NCBI GenBank assembly: GCA_947652605.1
Contig: OX393581.1
Location: 10,606,640 to 10,670,639 of the forward strand
Direction of reading: 5' to 3'
Length of the DNA stretch: 64,000 bases
Source: Elmis aenea
Lineage: Eukaryota > Arthropoda > Insecta > Coleoptera > Elmidae
Within the stretch, counting starts at the first letter, position 1, and every line of letters starts with the position of its first letter. The notes beneath the pieces are model-generated. The model was given only the letters and a program-made list of their open reading frames with translations, was not told where the DNA came from and searched no databases. The position numbers and the translations under genes were made by a program. This document shows, in pieces, positions 21,936 through 33,782 of this stretch.

Positions 21936-23000
21936 ATGTCAAAATTGTTATCACTGGAAATACAGATTACTGTGAAAATTCTTTTCAAGTAAGGTTATTC
22001 CAAAAGAACCATCCAAGCTCAATTAAAATCCGATGGAATTGATAGCATTTTGGGTGCAATACAAAACGTGATCCACTGTGAGCGTTTGCAGCGTCAATTC
22101 CAGACCGAAAGCATTTCTCCTCCGCTTTTAAAACGAAAACCTGGAAAGGTAACTCGCGAAGGCAAAAAGAAGATCTTCAGAATGTGCAGCAAGGAAAACC
22201 CGCAGAGTCAACGACAAATGGCCAAAGCAGTCAAAGTAAACCCATCCCGATGGTTGTCTAGGGAGATTTGGGGAAAAAGATGTGCTAGAAGCATCGCAAA
22301 CGGCAAACCGCAAGACAAATGCAAGAATGCTGGGCGAGAAGCGTCTTGCGAGCCAAAGATCAGAGTATGTGGTGTCACTGGGTGAAGCTTGGTTCAGAGT
22401 GAACTATAGCAATAAAAAAACGCACGATTTGTTAAGTCAAAGATAGTTGTCCGAAACTTGGATTTGTGAAACGAACGAGTGATTCGGTTCTCAACATAGT
22501 GGTCGGAATCATTTCAGGAAGAAGACCCTTAGGACATCCTAGTGCCATTGAAAAAAATTAATGCAAAGCATTATATCGAAGAAGTGTTAAAGCCTTTGGT
22601 GAAAGAAAGAATTCCAGAACTTTATCCAGGGGAGAAAAAAGTGTTCATTCATCATGATGCAGCTAAGGTCCATACTGCAAGATTGACCCAGGAGAGGACA
22701 AAAAATGTGGTTGTCCAGAGCTTATAAGAGAGTGAAATTCCTGTCAAGCCTCCTGATGCCAGTTCTATGGATTTTTTTGACTTCGGCTGGCCGAAACCGC
22801 GTATGTTCCAGCATCGCGCTACCACATTGAATGGCCTTTGGAAAATTTTACAGGAAGAGTGGAACAGTCTTTCTCCTGATATGGCCGTCAAAGTTTTTCA
22901 GAGCTTAAAGCGCCTACGTAGGAAAAAAGTTAAGAATCAGGGTCGTCAAATAGAACGTATCCACCATCAAAAAAAGTTCACTTGTAATTTTTTTTCCTAA
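21936..23000 (+). pseudogene. Tc1/mariner superfamily transposase relic
   Basis: Starts at ATG 21936 (MSKLLSLEIQITVKILFK), hits TAA at 21990, and continues in the same frame through GYSKRTIQAQLKSDGI, a helix-turn-helix stretch, to about 22385. After a region of stops, a second open stretch (22542-22727) reads VFIHHDAAKVHTARLTQE, whose HHD supplies the second catalytic Asp. A third (22767-23000) has MDFFDFGW, the conserved segment around the third catalytic residue, and a C-terminal basic tail. At the first catalytic site the expected Asp appears as Gly (VSLGEAWF). Stops and frameshifts exclude function. It formerly bound and cut transposon ends. Subfamily not determined. Confidence 0.75.
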
Positions 23001-23450
23001 TTAAAGTGTTTATTTCTTTTTCCGCGACCGTCCAGAAAATCTGTTGTTACCAATCAATTTTTAGGCAGGAAAATACATCTTTAATGGCTTAGGCGCCTAG
23101 GCCATAGAGCAACTGCTTGCAATAGTAATGAGTTGTCTTTACCGGCCTACGCCGGAAAGTAGTTGGTTGTCATGGTGATTAGTTTTGTTGATTTGCGCTG
23201 TCTAACAAACGACATTATACCATCAAGCGAGTTTTCACCTGTAGTTTGTTAAGTTATTGTTTAATTCTGGATGGTGACGATAGTGATTTTGGTGTCAGTG
23301 GCGGACGCACAAAAAATATTGTACCTAACATACCCGTAAAGTGTCTTTACTGTACTGTAAGCTTTCAGGACTCGCCTACGGCTCGACCAAAAACTGCCTA
23401 CTCGTCCAGTAAAGTACCACTTTCCAGTCTTGTTACGTAAATAACTTCTT
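23001..23450. repeat. Possible decayed MITE
   Basis: Contains the palindrome GGCTTAGGCGCCTAGGCC near 23086, an ACCGGCCTACGCCGG palindrome near 23140, and GACTCGCCTACGGCTCG near 23371. The mix of short palindromes and CpG against A+T-rich DNA resembles MITE subterminal regions. No paired termini found, so the call is tentative. Confidence 0.25.
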
Positions 23451-26400
23451 AATTTCTGTACAGTTACAAAAGAAAATTATACCGATGAAAAAAATGATAT
23501 GTAATAAAAAAAGGTGCGCCACGTTTATGATAAGAAAACTAAATCATTAAAAAAATTTGCTTTACATTTCATCACTCAATGTTTTAAACAGCAAATAAAG
23601 CCGTTATTTCCAAATTAAATGATTCGCAGCTTAATTAACATCAAGAACAACGAATTTTCGCGTTGCGTCCAAAACCTGCCAAGCTGTCGTTGATAATAAT
23701 AAAGTATTTGTCTTTTAAAAACGTTCAGATCGACGTAGGCCGGCTCATTAATAAATTGCTGCGTGCCCGTCATCCACTTCTTCGTATCGATCACGTCTTC
23801 CCATCGTTAGCTTTATTGGGAAAACGTGAGCAATCTTATCAAAAATAGTGGCGCTGTCAATTTGATCGCCTCTCCGACGTTAAGTGCTTTTTCGTTTCTT
23901 TGTCTTGATTTCCAAAAGCTACACTACGATAACACATGGATTTCATGGTATTAGGTAAAAAAAACAGTGTGAGCAATTATCGTGTTATTTGAAAACAAAT
24001 GACTATTGGTCAAAAAACCGATTACGCAACATTTAAAGACGATTTAAGTTAACCAAAAGGTCAATTAAAATTTACAATAAAATTCAATTTGTGTAAGTTA
24101 CAACGCACTTAGAAACTAAAATTTTGGGCCATAAAACAATTGAGTTCTTAAAATAAAAATTGAAAAACGTAGCTGTGTTTAAAAATTGACTTCCCTTTTC
24201 AAAAATGTAAAAATATATGGGGTATTTCTTTTGAAATAGAAAAGTTACGGCCATTATCAGCGAAACCGGAAATGATGTGAAGGTGTTATACATATGAGGC
24301 GTTTATTATAGGTTTGTTCTAGCAAGGCTATGTACAATCCAATGTACCTACTATCAGGATTTTGCGCAGTATCAATATCGCGTTCCAGCACAGTCTCTGA
24401 TAGTTCACCGGACGGTAGTCGGCTGTTCCAGCTGTTATAAAATTAATACATGAACTGGTCGGTGTACGGTCAAAACAGTACGCGAATGAAGGAATGTGCT
24501 AGCGCTTGGATTTTTACACGCATGCGCTGTTCATAACTAACGTGAGCTCTGGTAGCTATGCATCGCCCTCCCGATGTCACTTAGTACTGGATTCTTAAGG
24601 TGTTTACCCTTGCGATGCGCACATATCTATGAACCCAATAGGCACCAATGTCATTTACATTTAGATCAGTCGCCCAAGCATTCCAACAACGGCTAATACT
24701 GGCCAATACATTTATTAGTACATAGTTCGCGCATGCGAATAAACCCGCTCATGTACTTATCCATGAATTGGTTTTAAATCGCTTGTTGGAACAACGCTTA
24801 TAAAAATGGCAATAGTCCCTTTTTGCGAAAAATAAGTTAAAGCTCTTTACGATGTATGGTATTTTTATATTTGAATAATTTACTTGCAATTTCTTTTAAA
24901 ATCAGTACTATTTTCTTTAATAGAAATTTTATTGTTAAACAGAAGTGCAAATACATAATGGATTTGTTTCCCAATACACTCCCAATTTACCACAGAGATT
25001 TTAAATCTTTTAAACCAAAGTAAACAGTCCGAAAACTTCATAACTTCGATTAAGGACAATGAGTTATTACGTGATTAAAGTTCTGTGTGAAATACCTTTA
25101 AATTACTTATACTTATATTTTAAAATGTACTGATGAATAAACTTATTCTACGACACAATTTTTTACTTCCTTCGGTTGTAACAAGATACTTTTCAATATC
25201 AAATTTCCACATTTATTATTGAAATTAATACATTTCTTTTACTGGTTTTGCAGCCCTGGTGTTAAGAAGGTTGTTTTGTGCATAATTTGCTCGAGAATTT
25301 TAAAAAAATAAATAAAATAGGAGTAGGGGATTGTTGTTGATTCTATCTACGCCACTGGTAAAAAAGGAACATAAACTATTACGTTACATGTACTCGGTGG
25401 TCTGTAGTAGTCTCAAATTTGACACAAAAGCGTCGCAGAACTATATGTAATAGGAAACAACCTAATTCTAAGGTTTGCCATATCTAGTTTATGTTCTCCT
25501 ATTACTAAAAGACAGGAAAGGAATTTTCCTACAAGATTCGCCAACAAAGTTAATTTGATTTGGGTGAAATACCAAGAATTCCAATAGAGACAACTACTGA
25601 TATCAAAAATACGCAATCCACTTTCATAAATTGTTACACGAAAATATGTGTACGGTTTTTAATTATCAAAAAAGCTTATAGCGTTTTAAAATAGATGAAA
25701 AAATGCTGAATTTGTCATTTTGACTAACTACTAGACGATTGATTTATACAGTGTTTGATGTGCTACGATTTAACTGGCTGGAAAAAATTGCCAAAATTGT
25801 ACTGCTTAACATACTTTGCATAATGATAATAAATTAAACGAAACTTAATATTGAAAACTGTAGCTTGATGTTAAAATACACCTAACATTGCATGCTAAGC
25901 TTTTGTCAAGAATAAACTTATCTGTTAGAGGCCTTTTGTAATATAGAGTGAAGTTAGGAATTAAGTTAACGATCCTATCAGTTTCCAAAAGCATACCTGT
26001 TTGAAAAAAAGTAAATTTACAAGTGAAAATATACAAAAGGTCTGCAAAAGGAATAACATATTTTTATAAAATAAGTATTAAATTATTCTGAATTTTATGT
26101 AGTTTTGTTATTGTTAACATATTTGATCAATAACATTGAGAAAGATATATCGTTATAAAAATAATTATTTGAAAACGTATTTTGCTAACATCACAGATGA
26201 GACTAAAATTTGTTTTACTTTAGTACTCTCTACCACAACTTTAGGAAACCCAAATCACCACAAGGTAACTAGCTTGCGGTGATACAACTTCGAGAACATG
26301 GTAATTTTTAGAATAATACCTTTGAAATTTGTAATATATTAAAAAGACGAATAAAAAACGTACTTTTATAAAAACATGAAAATTCCGAAGAAACTTAAAA

Positions 26401-28220
26401 TCAAAAATACATCAATCGAATCTGATTTTTTTTTAGTGGCTGGAATGCACAAAATTTGAGCAATATAGGTATTTTAAAAGTGGCATAAGCCACTTTTATC
26501 TTAGTTGTAAATATTAAATGTTTTGCATTTTATTTTATAAAAATTATGTGGCACCACAAGAAAGCAGATTTTGAAAATGGTCAAGTTATTAAACGCAATC
26601 TTAATAAATTGGAAGAAAAATTGACATTTTCAAATTTACGTATACAAAAAAAAATTAATAAATAATATTCAGCAATTATTTATTAAGGTTTTTAGTTAAT
26701 TAACGCTTAAGTCCCAAAAACTTAATACTCAATGTATTAGCCGCGAAAACCTTTAAGGAAACAATTATTTATAATAATATCATACATACCAACAAACTTC
26801 TTGAGAAAGTCAACCCATGTAAAAATAGCTGTACTCACCTACAAAGAAAAAATGCATTAGCTACATTTAAAAATTATTTCATAGGTTTTAAAGAAAATAA
26901 TTCATGCTTGCTCATGATTTTTCACTCATAATTAATGTAATTATTTTAAGCAAATTCTATTGTATAAATTACCTTACATCAATTAGATTAGAATATGAAA
27001 TTATACGCCAGTATTTACATAGTAGTATGTACTTAAAAACTAGCATAGGCTTGAATTGTAGCTTGTTAGTATTTGCAGGGTTGTGCATAATAAACGGTGT
27101 CAAGTCAAAATTGAGCGAACACATGCAATATTTATTAAAAATTATTTTGATGTTAGCAAACATTTGCATTCCCAAATATTCGTTTGTTTCAGAGTATTAA
27201 TATAATTGTGTAGAAAACCATAAAGCAATTTTGTTGTTAAAGTTAAATCCTTGATTTATGCCGGGAACAAAACGGAAATCTAAAATAATATTCAGGTCAA
27301 TAATCAAATGTTTACGGTAACTAAGAACAGCTACGTTTATTAAGTTTTCTGCCTTGAAAAACCTCGTTTATTACTGCCCTAATTCTACCCATTTTTTTGT
27401 TTTCTCGGTCTGCAAATTATCTTCCGTCATAACGAAAATGTAAAACAACGATCTTAACCTAAATCCCATTATTCTCAAATTAATTCGCGCTGGTTTAACA
27501 CAAAGTCGATGTTTGCTCTGCTAAGCAGGCTCAGAAACCTGCAAAACACAATTACTCCGAACAAAACGTCGCGTCGATTCCCTGACGAATAATAAGTGAA
27601 TCCACTTATTCGCAATTTAATATTTCTCCCGACGCCGCTCATTTATCTTTCTTTATCCAACATTATTTGTGTTCTTCATATCCGCTATCTCTCAGGAGTT
27701 TCCATGAAAATGCATTACGCGCTATAGTCGGACGCTTATAAAACACAATTATTGAATTCAGCTTTTTATTTGTAAATAGATAATGATATCTCCCTGTGCT
27801 AGGCATGGATTGACAAATAAAAAATTCTTTGATTGTGTTTGCTATTCGCACCCTTATAAGTACTAAACCATTCATTAGATAATAAAAATTGGTCTTATAT
27901 TATTTTAACAAATTTTTCCACTACTGAGATGTGCATTTATAGATTTGTTTTCCTGTTGTGTCACCATTTTTAATTTTTTTCAAATAGCCCCATGGGTCAT
28001 GCGGGTCATTATTTTAAAAGGTATTCATTCAAAATACAGCAATGCAAAAACTCTGCAAATAGAGTAGGTACCTATATTGTCAAATTGTTAATACTATTTA
28101 AGTAGAAGTAACGTAAGATACACTAAACTCTTTAAGAATCGAGGTTTTGTTGTCAAACTAATCACACAACAAAATATAAAAAATGAGGTTATACCTACTG
28201 CTTCTGTACACTTTGTGACA
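23451..28220. other. 4.8-kb stretch without supported genes
   Basis: Mostly A+T-rich. The only compositional change is 24330-24790, which is less A+T-rich and contains two CGCATGCG motifs (about 24520 and 24732). I see no exon, RNA gene or transposon termini there. ORFs up to 98 codons (for example 26904-27200) have no domain and lie in strongly A+T-rich DNA. Confidence 0.4.
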
Positions 28221-28247
28221 ATGGGTCAATCTAAACAGATGAATCTT

Positions 28248-29183
28248 CAACCACTTCAAGATTTTCTAACACACCTGAACAACCTACACAAGAACATAAA
28301 ATTTACGATGGAGGAAGAGAAGAATGGCGCGTTACCCTTTCTGGACATACTGGCCAAAAGAGAAGCAAACGGAACACTTAGCCACAGCGTTTACCGTAAA
28401 CCGACCCATACCAACCGATATCTAAATGCTGCATCACATCACCACCCGGCCCAAAAACAATCGGTGATCAACACATTAATACATAGGGCTAAAGAGATAT
28501 GCACACCAGAAAACATCAAAGAAGAACTGAACATGGTCACGAGAGCCCTGCAAGAAAACGGTTACCAGCGTAAACAAATACTTCGTACCATACAAAAACA
28601 TGCCACGCCAAAAGAAGGAAAAGTAAAGAAAGAATACATTGCTACGACTTACTTGCCCTACATCAGCGGAGTGACTAACAAAATATCAAAGCTTCTACAA
28701 AAACATAAAATCAAAACCGTTTTCAACGCTCCTTTGAAGCTCTCGAATAAATTAAGAAGAACACACGACACAGGACTACACCACGCGGGAATATATAGCA
28801 TACCTTGCTCCTGTGGAAAAGTATACATATGACAAACTGGCAGGAGTATACAAACGCGTCTCAAAGAACACGAAGGACAAACAACAAGAAAACAAGTCGA
28901 TAAATCAGCGGTAGCAGAACACGCCCAGGGTACAGGACACAACATCCTCTTCAGAGAAACAAAACTACTGGCCCGCGCAAACCATTTCTGGCCAAGATTA
29001 TATCGAGAATCATTGGAAATCATCAAGAACCCAAACAACTACAACAGAGACACAGGCATACAACTCCCAAACATCTGGAAACCAATCATCACAAAATCAC
29101 TGAGGCAGAACAAATCCATCAAGCGGAACGCCACGCCTCCACAAGCTGGATATATAAACCCAGCAACATCCCTCACAAATTAG
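28248..29183 (+). pseudogene. Penelope-like RT C-terminus plus GIY-YIG endonuclease
   Basis: One frame, broken once by TGA at 28830. It reads KFTMEEEKNGALPFLDI, then SVYRKPTHTNRYLNAASHHH, the segment that follows the catalytic RT core in Penelope-like elements. The linker has a KISKLLQKHKIKT-type stretch. Then comes the nuclease: GIYSIPCSCGKVYI at 28788-28829, the stop in place of the Gly of YIG, and QTGRSIQTRLKEHE with the conserved Arg. VAEHAQGTGHNI contains a downstream Glu suitable as the metal ligand. The frame ends at TAG 29181. A single GGA-to-TGA change explains the stop, so decay is recent. The native start is lost; the ATG at 28215 belongs to the host MITE. The enzyme class copies RNA and nicks target DNA with its own nuclease. 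Confidence 0.85.
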
Positions 29184-29314
29184 TCGTTTTGAAAAAGACC
29201 AAGATACAATGGTCGAAACGTCAACTAACTTCTAAATATAGAAGACGCGGTTCCAAACCCGGAAACCAAGATTGTATTATGGATAACGGCCGTGAAAGCC
29301 TCAAGAATAAAAAA
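28248..29314 (+). mobile_element. Penelope-like element, 5'-truncated
   Basis: 1067 bp flanked by the 10-bp direct repeat GATGAATCTT (28238-28247 and 29315-29324), which is part of the host MITE sequence. It begins inside the coding region and ends in an A-rich tail (AAGAATAAAAAA). The coding part carries the end of a Penelope-type reverse transcriptase and a GIY-YIG nuclease. Confidence 0.85.
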
Positions 29315-29453
29315 GATGAATCTTTCTTAGGTGTAAACAAATTTTACTTTGGTTACCTTTGTTAATAACAATCATAATCTCAATAGCAACAATGGTAACC
29401 ACAGCAAAATGTGCTAACACCTAAGGAAGATTCATCTGTTTAGATTGACCCAT

Positions 29454-29998
29454 AAGCCCAATTTCCTATGTACGTTGCTAGGAGATACGTAAGAACGATG
29501 CCTGTTGTTGGAAAGATTTTTTGCTAAGCAACAACATATTTTTTTTCATATCCCATAACTATCTTGTCCAGCTTATTGCTTGCTATTGGCTAAGTTAATG
29601 GTTACTTAGCCACCAGATCTCTAATATTTTTTATTCAGGTGTTGTATCACTTTGCAACTATGCAAAATATCAAATAAGCAATAATTGCGAACAATTATCG
29701 TTAACTTAAAGTGTAGAATTTTGTGGCTGCTAGCATTGGCAGGGTATTAATAAAATGACTGGTAGGTTTAGATTTCCACTTCAACTTCTTAAGTGATTTT
29801 AAAAATGTTGCATTTGGGTAAATTACCTGTGATTTATATGTTAAAAATTAAAATTATACGAAATTATAGTAAAAGTTTAAAAAAAAACGCAGATGCCAAT
29901 GACCCTTTAAAAATTTTCAACGCTATTCTTTTAAAACAATTTTAAAGATAAAATTAAAAATATACCTGCATACATAAATATATGTATACAGGGTGTAC
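29454..29998. other. No gene seen
   Basis: A+T-rich, no repeat partner or termini recognised. Confidence 0.4.
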
Positions 29999-30549
29999 CA
30001 AAATTGACTGTCTATTTTGGTGAATATAAGTGTACTTTAGAAAAGTTTTATTCTAGTACAATAGTTTGTCCAATAGTATATCAAACAACATAAACTACAA
30101 CGACCGACCCACCTGATTTATAAAAGTTATTGTTTAAAATTTTTTTGTTTATTTGACAATTAATAAAGTAAACTATGATACATGAATGAATTCAGAAAAA
30201 TAAATACTAATTGATTATGTAAATAGCAAACATTGCGCCCATAAGAAAAACTAAAGTTGGTTATCATAAAACAAAAAGGAATCGATCTGGGAAAAATTTG
30301 TGACTTAAAAAGTTGCTTCAGCAATGTTTTTACACATTTAAAATATTTCAAACTCCAAAAGAGTTGGAGACGATTTTCAAAAATCGTATTTTCCGGTTTT
30401 TCCTAATTTTCTTGGATACCGTTTGAGATATTTTCAATTTCTCTTTGGATGATCAATAAAATTTAGTTACTTTGCCACATTTAAACCTATACTCTAGCTA
30501 TTATAATAAGCGAGATCCCCATGCTTAAACTCAAGTTTCAATCACCCTG
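29999..30549. mobile_element. Family D element, copy 2 (one arm)
   Basis: Starts CAGGGTGTACCAAAATTGAC after TA and ends TCACCCTG before TA. From about 30083 it matches the right arm of the 40487-41970 foldback, ending with ATAAGCGAGATCCCCATGC. The left arm is missing or replaced, so only the terminal CAGGGTG is shared between the two ends. The 63-codon minus ORF inside is repeat-derived. Confidence 0.7.
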
Positions 30550-30828
30550 TATAATGGGGTATGCTAGAACAAATTAATCGGTTTTAGAACAACATTTTAT
30601 AGCATCCGAATATTCTGGTATCTATTTAAATTTGTCTTTCCGTTTTAGAACGAGTTGTCATTAAACATAACCATGTTAGCAGGAAAAATATAACCCAAAA
30701 TAAAAAATGTTACTGAAAAATATTAAAAATTTAATTTAAATAACTGGAAAAATTTAAACAATCTACTTTTAGGAAATTTTTGGTTTTTAGAGGATAAAAT
30801 GTTCCCGTCATCATAATTGTATTATTTC

Positions 30829-30858
30829 TAACATATTTATTTATTTTCATCTGCTGTT
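30829..30858. repeat. 30-bp direct repeat, left of family C copy 2
   Basis: The 30 bases starting TAACATATTTATTTATTTTC are repeated exactly at 31351-31380, bracketing the family C copy. Confidence 0.9.
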
Positions 30859-31350
30859 TTATACTATACTATTTTTTCGTTTAAGAAAATCGTACACGAT
30901 TTTCTAGTACGGTGTCAATCAGAAATTACAAATCTTGAACCAAAAATTCGTACGAAATAACTACATGTTCTAAATGCGTCCTATTTTAGCATGGGCGTGT
31001 TTTGTGGCATGGGCACATGCGTATTCTACTGCAACTGTATCTGACCGCATGTCATTTGTGGGTTAGGTTAACTGAAACACTCAAACGATGTTAAATACTA
31101 CTTATTACCGTTATATCCCTCACAATTTATTTTGTAGGAATAAATATGTAGAATGGAACAAGCGTTAAATATACGTTAAATTTGAAAATAATTCGCTTTC
31201 TGTTGTGATCAAATTGAACATTTTCATACCAAAAAATAGTACAATGTAAAAGGTTCATATTTTCCATGCTAAATTCTTGAACGAAATTTTTGAATCAAAA
31301 ATCGTATACGATTTTCTTAAACGAAAAAATAGTATAGTATAAAACAGTCT
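30859..31350. mobile_element. Family C MITE, copy 2
   Basis: Highly similar to 6255-6763, including the termini (TATACTATACTATTTTTTCG and inverse), the internal TCTGACCGCATGTCATTTGT and the AAAATCGTATACGATTTT palindrome. It is flanked not by a 3-bp TTA but by exact 30-bp direct repeats (30829-30858, 31351-31380). The left terminus overlaps the CTGTT of that repeat. Confidence 0.85.
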
Positions 31351-31939
31351 TAACATATTTATTTATTTTCATCTGCTGTTGTCGGCTCGTTTTTTCCTCT
31401 TTTTTTTTGTTCTGTATCCATCTTTCACGAAAACGGCACTAACACTGACAGAATGACAGAAGAAAAATAAGAATTTTCAGATTTCACAACCTAAAGGTGA
31501 CAGTTTGTTGTTGACGATTATATTTAACAAGAATTGCCTAAACAAAACTTGAGCAATTCTTGTTACCGCGTTTTTTACAGAATACAATCTATAAACATTC
31601 TTGCTGATATCCTTGTTAAAAGTTATGACTTAACGATATTGCTAACTAAACAATTTTCTTAGCAACATATATGTAAATCGGGCTGAATAGTAAGTTCATA
31701 AATTTGCCAGTCACAAAGTATCAAGTGGTCTTTGTAACGTTTTATTGGTACAATTAGTATATGATTAAAATAGCAAGTGTATAAAGTTACCGGTTTCAAG
31801 CTTTAACTGTAACATTTACAACAAAACAGCCGCCGGCAATTATTTTTCTTATAAAACGTAAGGTTACATTAAAACTAATTATACAACAGTCTCTTCAGAA
31901 TCCTTGCGCAAAGCAAGTGGGGATCATAAACAAGAAATG

Positions 31940-32386
31940 TCATTCCTTTATAAATGAAAGCACCGGCAAAAGCATCTGGATAACTTTCAAGAGAAATATC
32001 GCAGCAAACGCAGAGAATTTTGAGGTCAAACGAAACAGCGAAGTCGTTAAGTTAACTTTAAGGAAGTCGTCCTGAAAAACTTGAAAGAGGAGACACTTAT
32101 TTGAGATGCGACAATTTTTAGTGCACACTGCACAACACTGCTTGTACAAAGATTTAAAATATACAATAAAACGCTTTCTAATGTTGAAAACATTTACATT
32201 CAGTAGCGCAACCAGAAATTCACGTTGGGTATGCAAAGGACATAGAACTCCAAGCAAAATTCCGTCCCGTTTGTTCCCAACCTCAGGAAACAGTCGATTC
32301 TGTAGCACTACATGACTATTTGAAGAAATTTGTATAACAACGTCACATCGATATCGATAGCTCCTGCATTTATTTATTTTATGCAC
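31940..32386 (-). CDS. Unrecognised 148-codon ORF
   Basis: Longest open frame in the window without transposon similarity. It has a Cys cluster (CCAVCTKNCRISNKC) in its middle, a moderately hydrophobic N-terminal half and a hydrophobic end (SAFAAIFLLKVIQMLLPVL). Composition is less A+T-rich than the surroundings between 32170 and 32340. No domain is recognised, no convincing promoter or poly-A signal is placed, and a 69-codon frame runs on the opposite strand. It may be an exon, a decayed gene or chance. Confidence 0.2.
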   Translation of the reverse strand: MHKINKCRSYRYRCDVVIQISSNSHVVLQNRLFPEVGNKRDGILLGVLCPLHTQREFLVALLNVNVFNIRKRFIVYFKSLYKQCCAVCTKNCRISNKCLLFQVFQDDFLKVNLTTSLFRLTSKFSAFAAIFLLKVIQMLLPVLSFIKE

Positions 32387-32427
32387 CCAGATATTTCAAG
32401 CGTTCAGTTTTCTTTATTTAATATGTA

Positions 32428-32508
32428 AATGCACCCTTTTCGCCCTCCTAGTTGCACTCTTTCACCCCCTAGTTGCACCATTTAACCCCCCCCCCCTAGT
32501 TGCGCTTA
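32428..32508. repeat. Short C-rich tandem repeat
   Basis: Three imperfect units of about 21-24 bp built on CACCCCCTAGTTGCAC, including a run of C near 32487-32497. Confidence 0.7.
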
Positions 32509-33297
32509 TGTTTACTTTAGTGTAGATTTGTAAATTGGAACTAAATTAGCTTTACCTAAATAACGATAACCAATTCTTTAAAACAGGGCAAAATTCCCTT
32601 TTCATGTTTACCAAACGTGTCATTAATAAGTTTTGTCATAAAAACTTCGCAAGCTAATAAATAAAAATGCTTTGGAAGAGAGCTTTTTCATGTCTCACAT
32701 AAATTTAACACACTTGGTATTTTAATACGTCATAAATTATATTTAATATGCATAGACAAATTGCACGATTTTTATCTTTTTCATAAAAAACACTGCTAAC
32801 AAATTTAAGAATCTTGCAGCATGTTTTGGAATATAAAAAGGCTTTTTGTAACAGTTGGTTTCGCTAATAAAAATGTGAATATCTGGAAATATAACTTTAA
32901 CCGCCGTAATATGTAAAATAATAAAGGGAAAAATAAAATTTAAAAAAATAAAAGAAACACCAATACAAATAAGGGTTATAGGAAAAATTGTAACAGGAAT
33001 CGGTGAGTTTAGTAACAAAACAAACATTAGATAAGTGTAACAATACATAAAGAGGTAAACGTATATTTTTGACTCAAAAACTGAAAACACTCCCTGAGCA
33101 AAAAAATCGTAAACAGCGCGTTGTGGCACAAGTAAACAATGCCACAAAACGAAATTTGTGTCCTTTTTTTAAATGTAAGCAAATTAATGAGGGTCTGGTT
33201 AAAGGTTGATTTAATTTTTTTTTAAATAAATAATTAAATTAAGCTATAGTAGTTAGATGTATGTAAAAGCTGACTAGTAAGTGTGCCATAACACAGT

Positions 33298-33410
33298 GTT
33301 GAGATAAACATTATAAATATTTAAACATAAGATAACAACAACATAGTCAGAATCAGCAGTTATGTAGTAAGTATATAATATTTTCAAATATTTATAGTGT
33401 TTATCTCAAC
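33298..33410. repeat. 113-bp hairpin repeat
   Basis: Arms begin GTTGAGATAAACATTATAAA and close with the inverted complement TAGTGTTTATCTCAAC. They are about 25 bp with one or two mismatches and about 63 bp between them. Possibly a very short MITE; no target duplication identified. Confidence 0.7.
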
Positions 33411-33539
33411 AACAATTTGAGTAAGTGTACATGTATTTGTAAATTAATTTAAATAAATTTTTTTAAGTGTAAACAAATGTTAACAACTTTTCTAGTACAT
33501 TTAATTATTTTGTATTTATATAAATTTAATCTTTTTTCA

Positions 33540-33652
33540 CTATTTCGAGCAATTTTCCTTTCGAGGAATTTTCCATTCGAGGAACTGTTTTTCGAGCAAT
33601 TGTATTTGAGCAATTTTCCTTCGTACAATTGTTTTCGAGCAATTTTCACCAA
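33540..33652. repeat. Short tandem repeat of CGAGCAATTTTCC units
   Basis: Seven or so imperfect units of about 14-16 bp, such as CGAGCAATTTTCCTT and CGAGGAATTTTCCATT. It lies inside the 100-codon plus ORF at 33477-33779, whose Leu/Phe-rich sequence is therefore a consequence of the repeat. Confidence 0.7.
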
Positions 33653-33782
33653 ACCAGATATGATACTCCAATTAGTGTCTACATTGGCCATGTTGATATT
33701 TGGTCTCTTGTCTTCTTCTTATTTGGTGTTCCTCTTGTATCTTTCGATGTCAAGCAATGCTTTTCTATTTCTGTATTAAGTT

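Larger units (their letters stand above)
28221..29453. mobile_element. MITE that hosts the Penelope-like insertion
   Basis: Bounded by ATGGGTCAATCTAAACAGAT and its inverted complement, which ends at 29453. Leaving out the insertion 28248-29314 and one copy of its target duplication, the MITE is about 156 bp. It extends its inverted repeat through GATGAATCTT and CTTAGGTGT. No coding sequence of its own. Superfamily unclear because no target duplication of the MITE itself is obvious. Confidence 0.75.
31381..33297. other. Stretch with two unassigned ORFs and a short tandem repeat
   Basis: Contains the 148-codon minus ORF (31940-32386), a C-rich tandem repeat at about 32428-32508, and A+T-rich DNA otherwise. 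No transposon termini recognised. Confidence 0.4.

Noticed and set aside
32743..33147. 134-codon hydrophobic minus ORF, at first sight a chemoreceptor-like membrane protein
   Set aside because: Its Phe/Ile/Leu-rich sequence is what the complement of A-rich DNA gives. There are no receptor motifs, no GC shift and no splice context.
33477..33779. 100-codon Leu/Phe-rich ORF
   Set aside because: Most of it is translated minisatellite.
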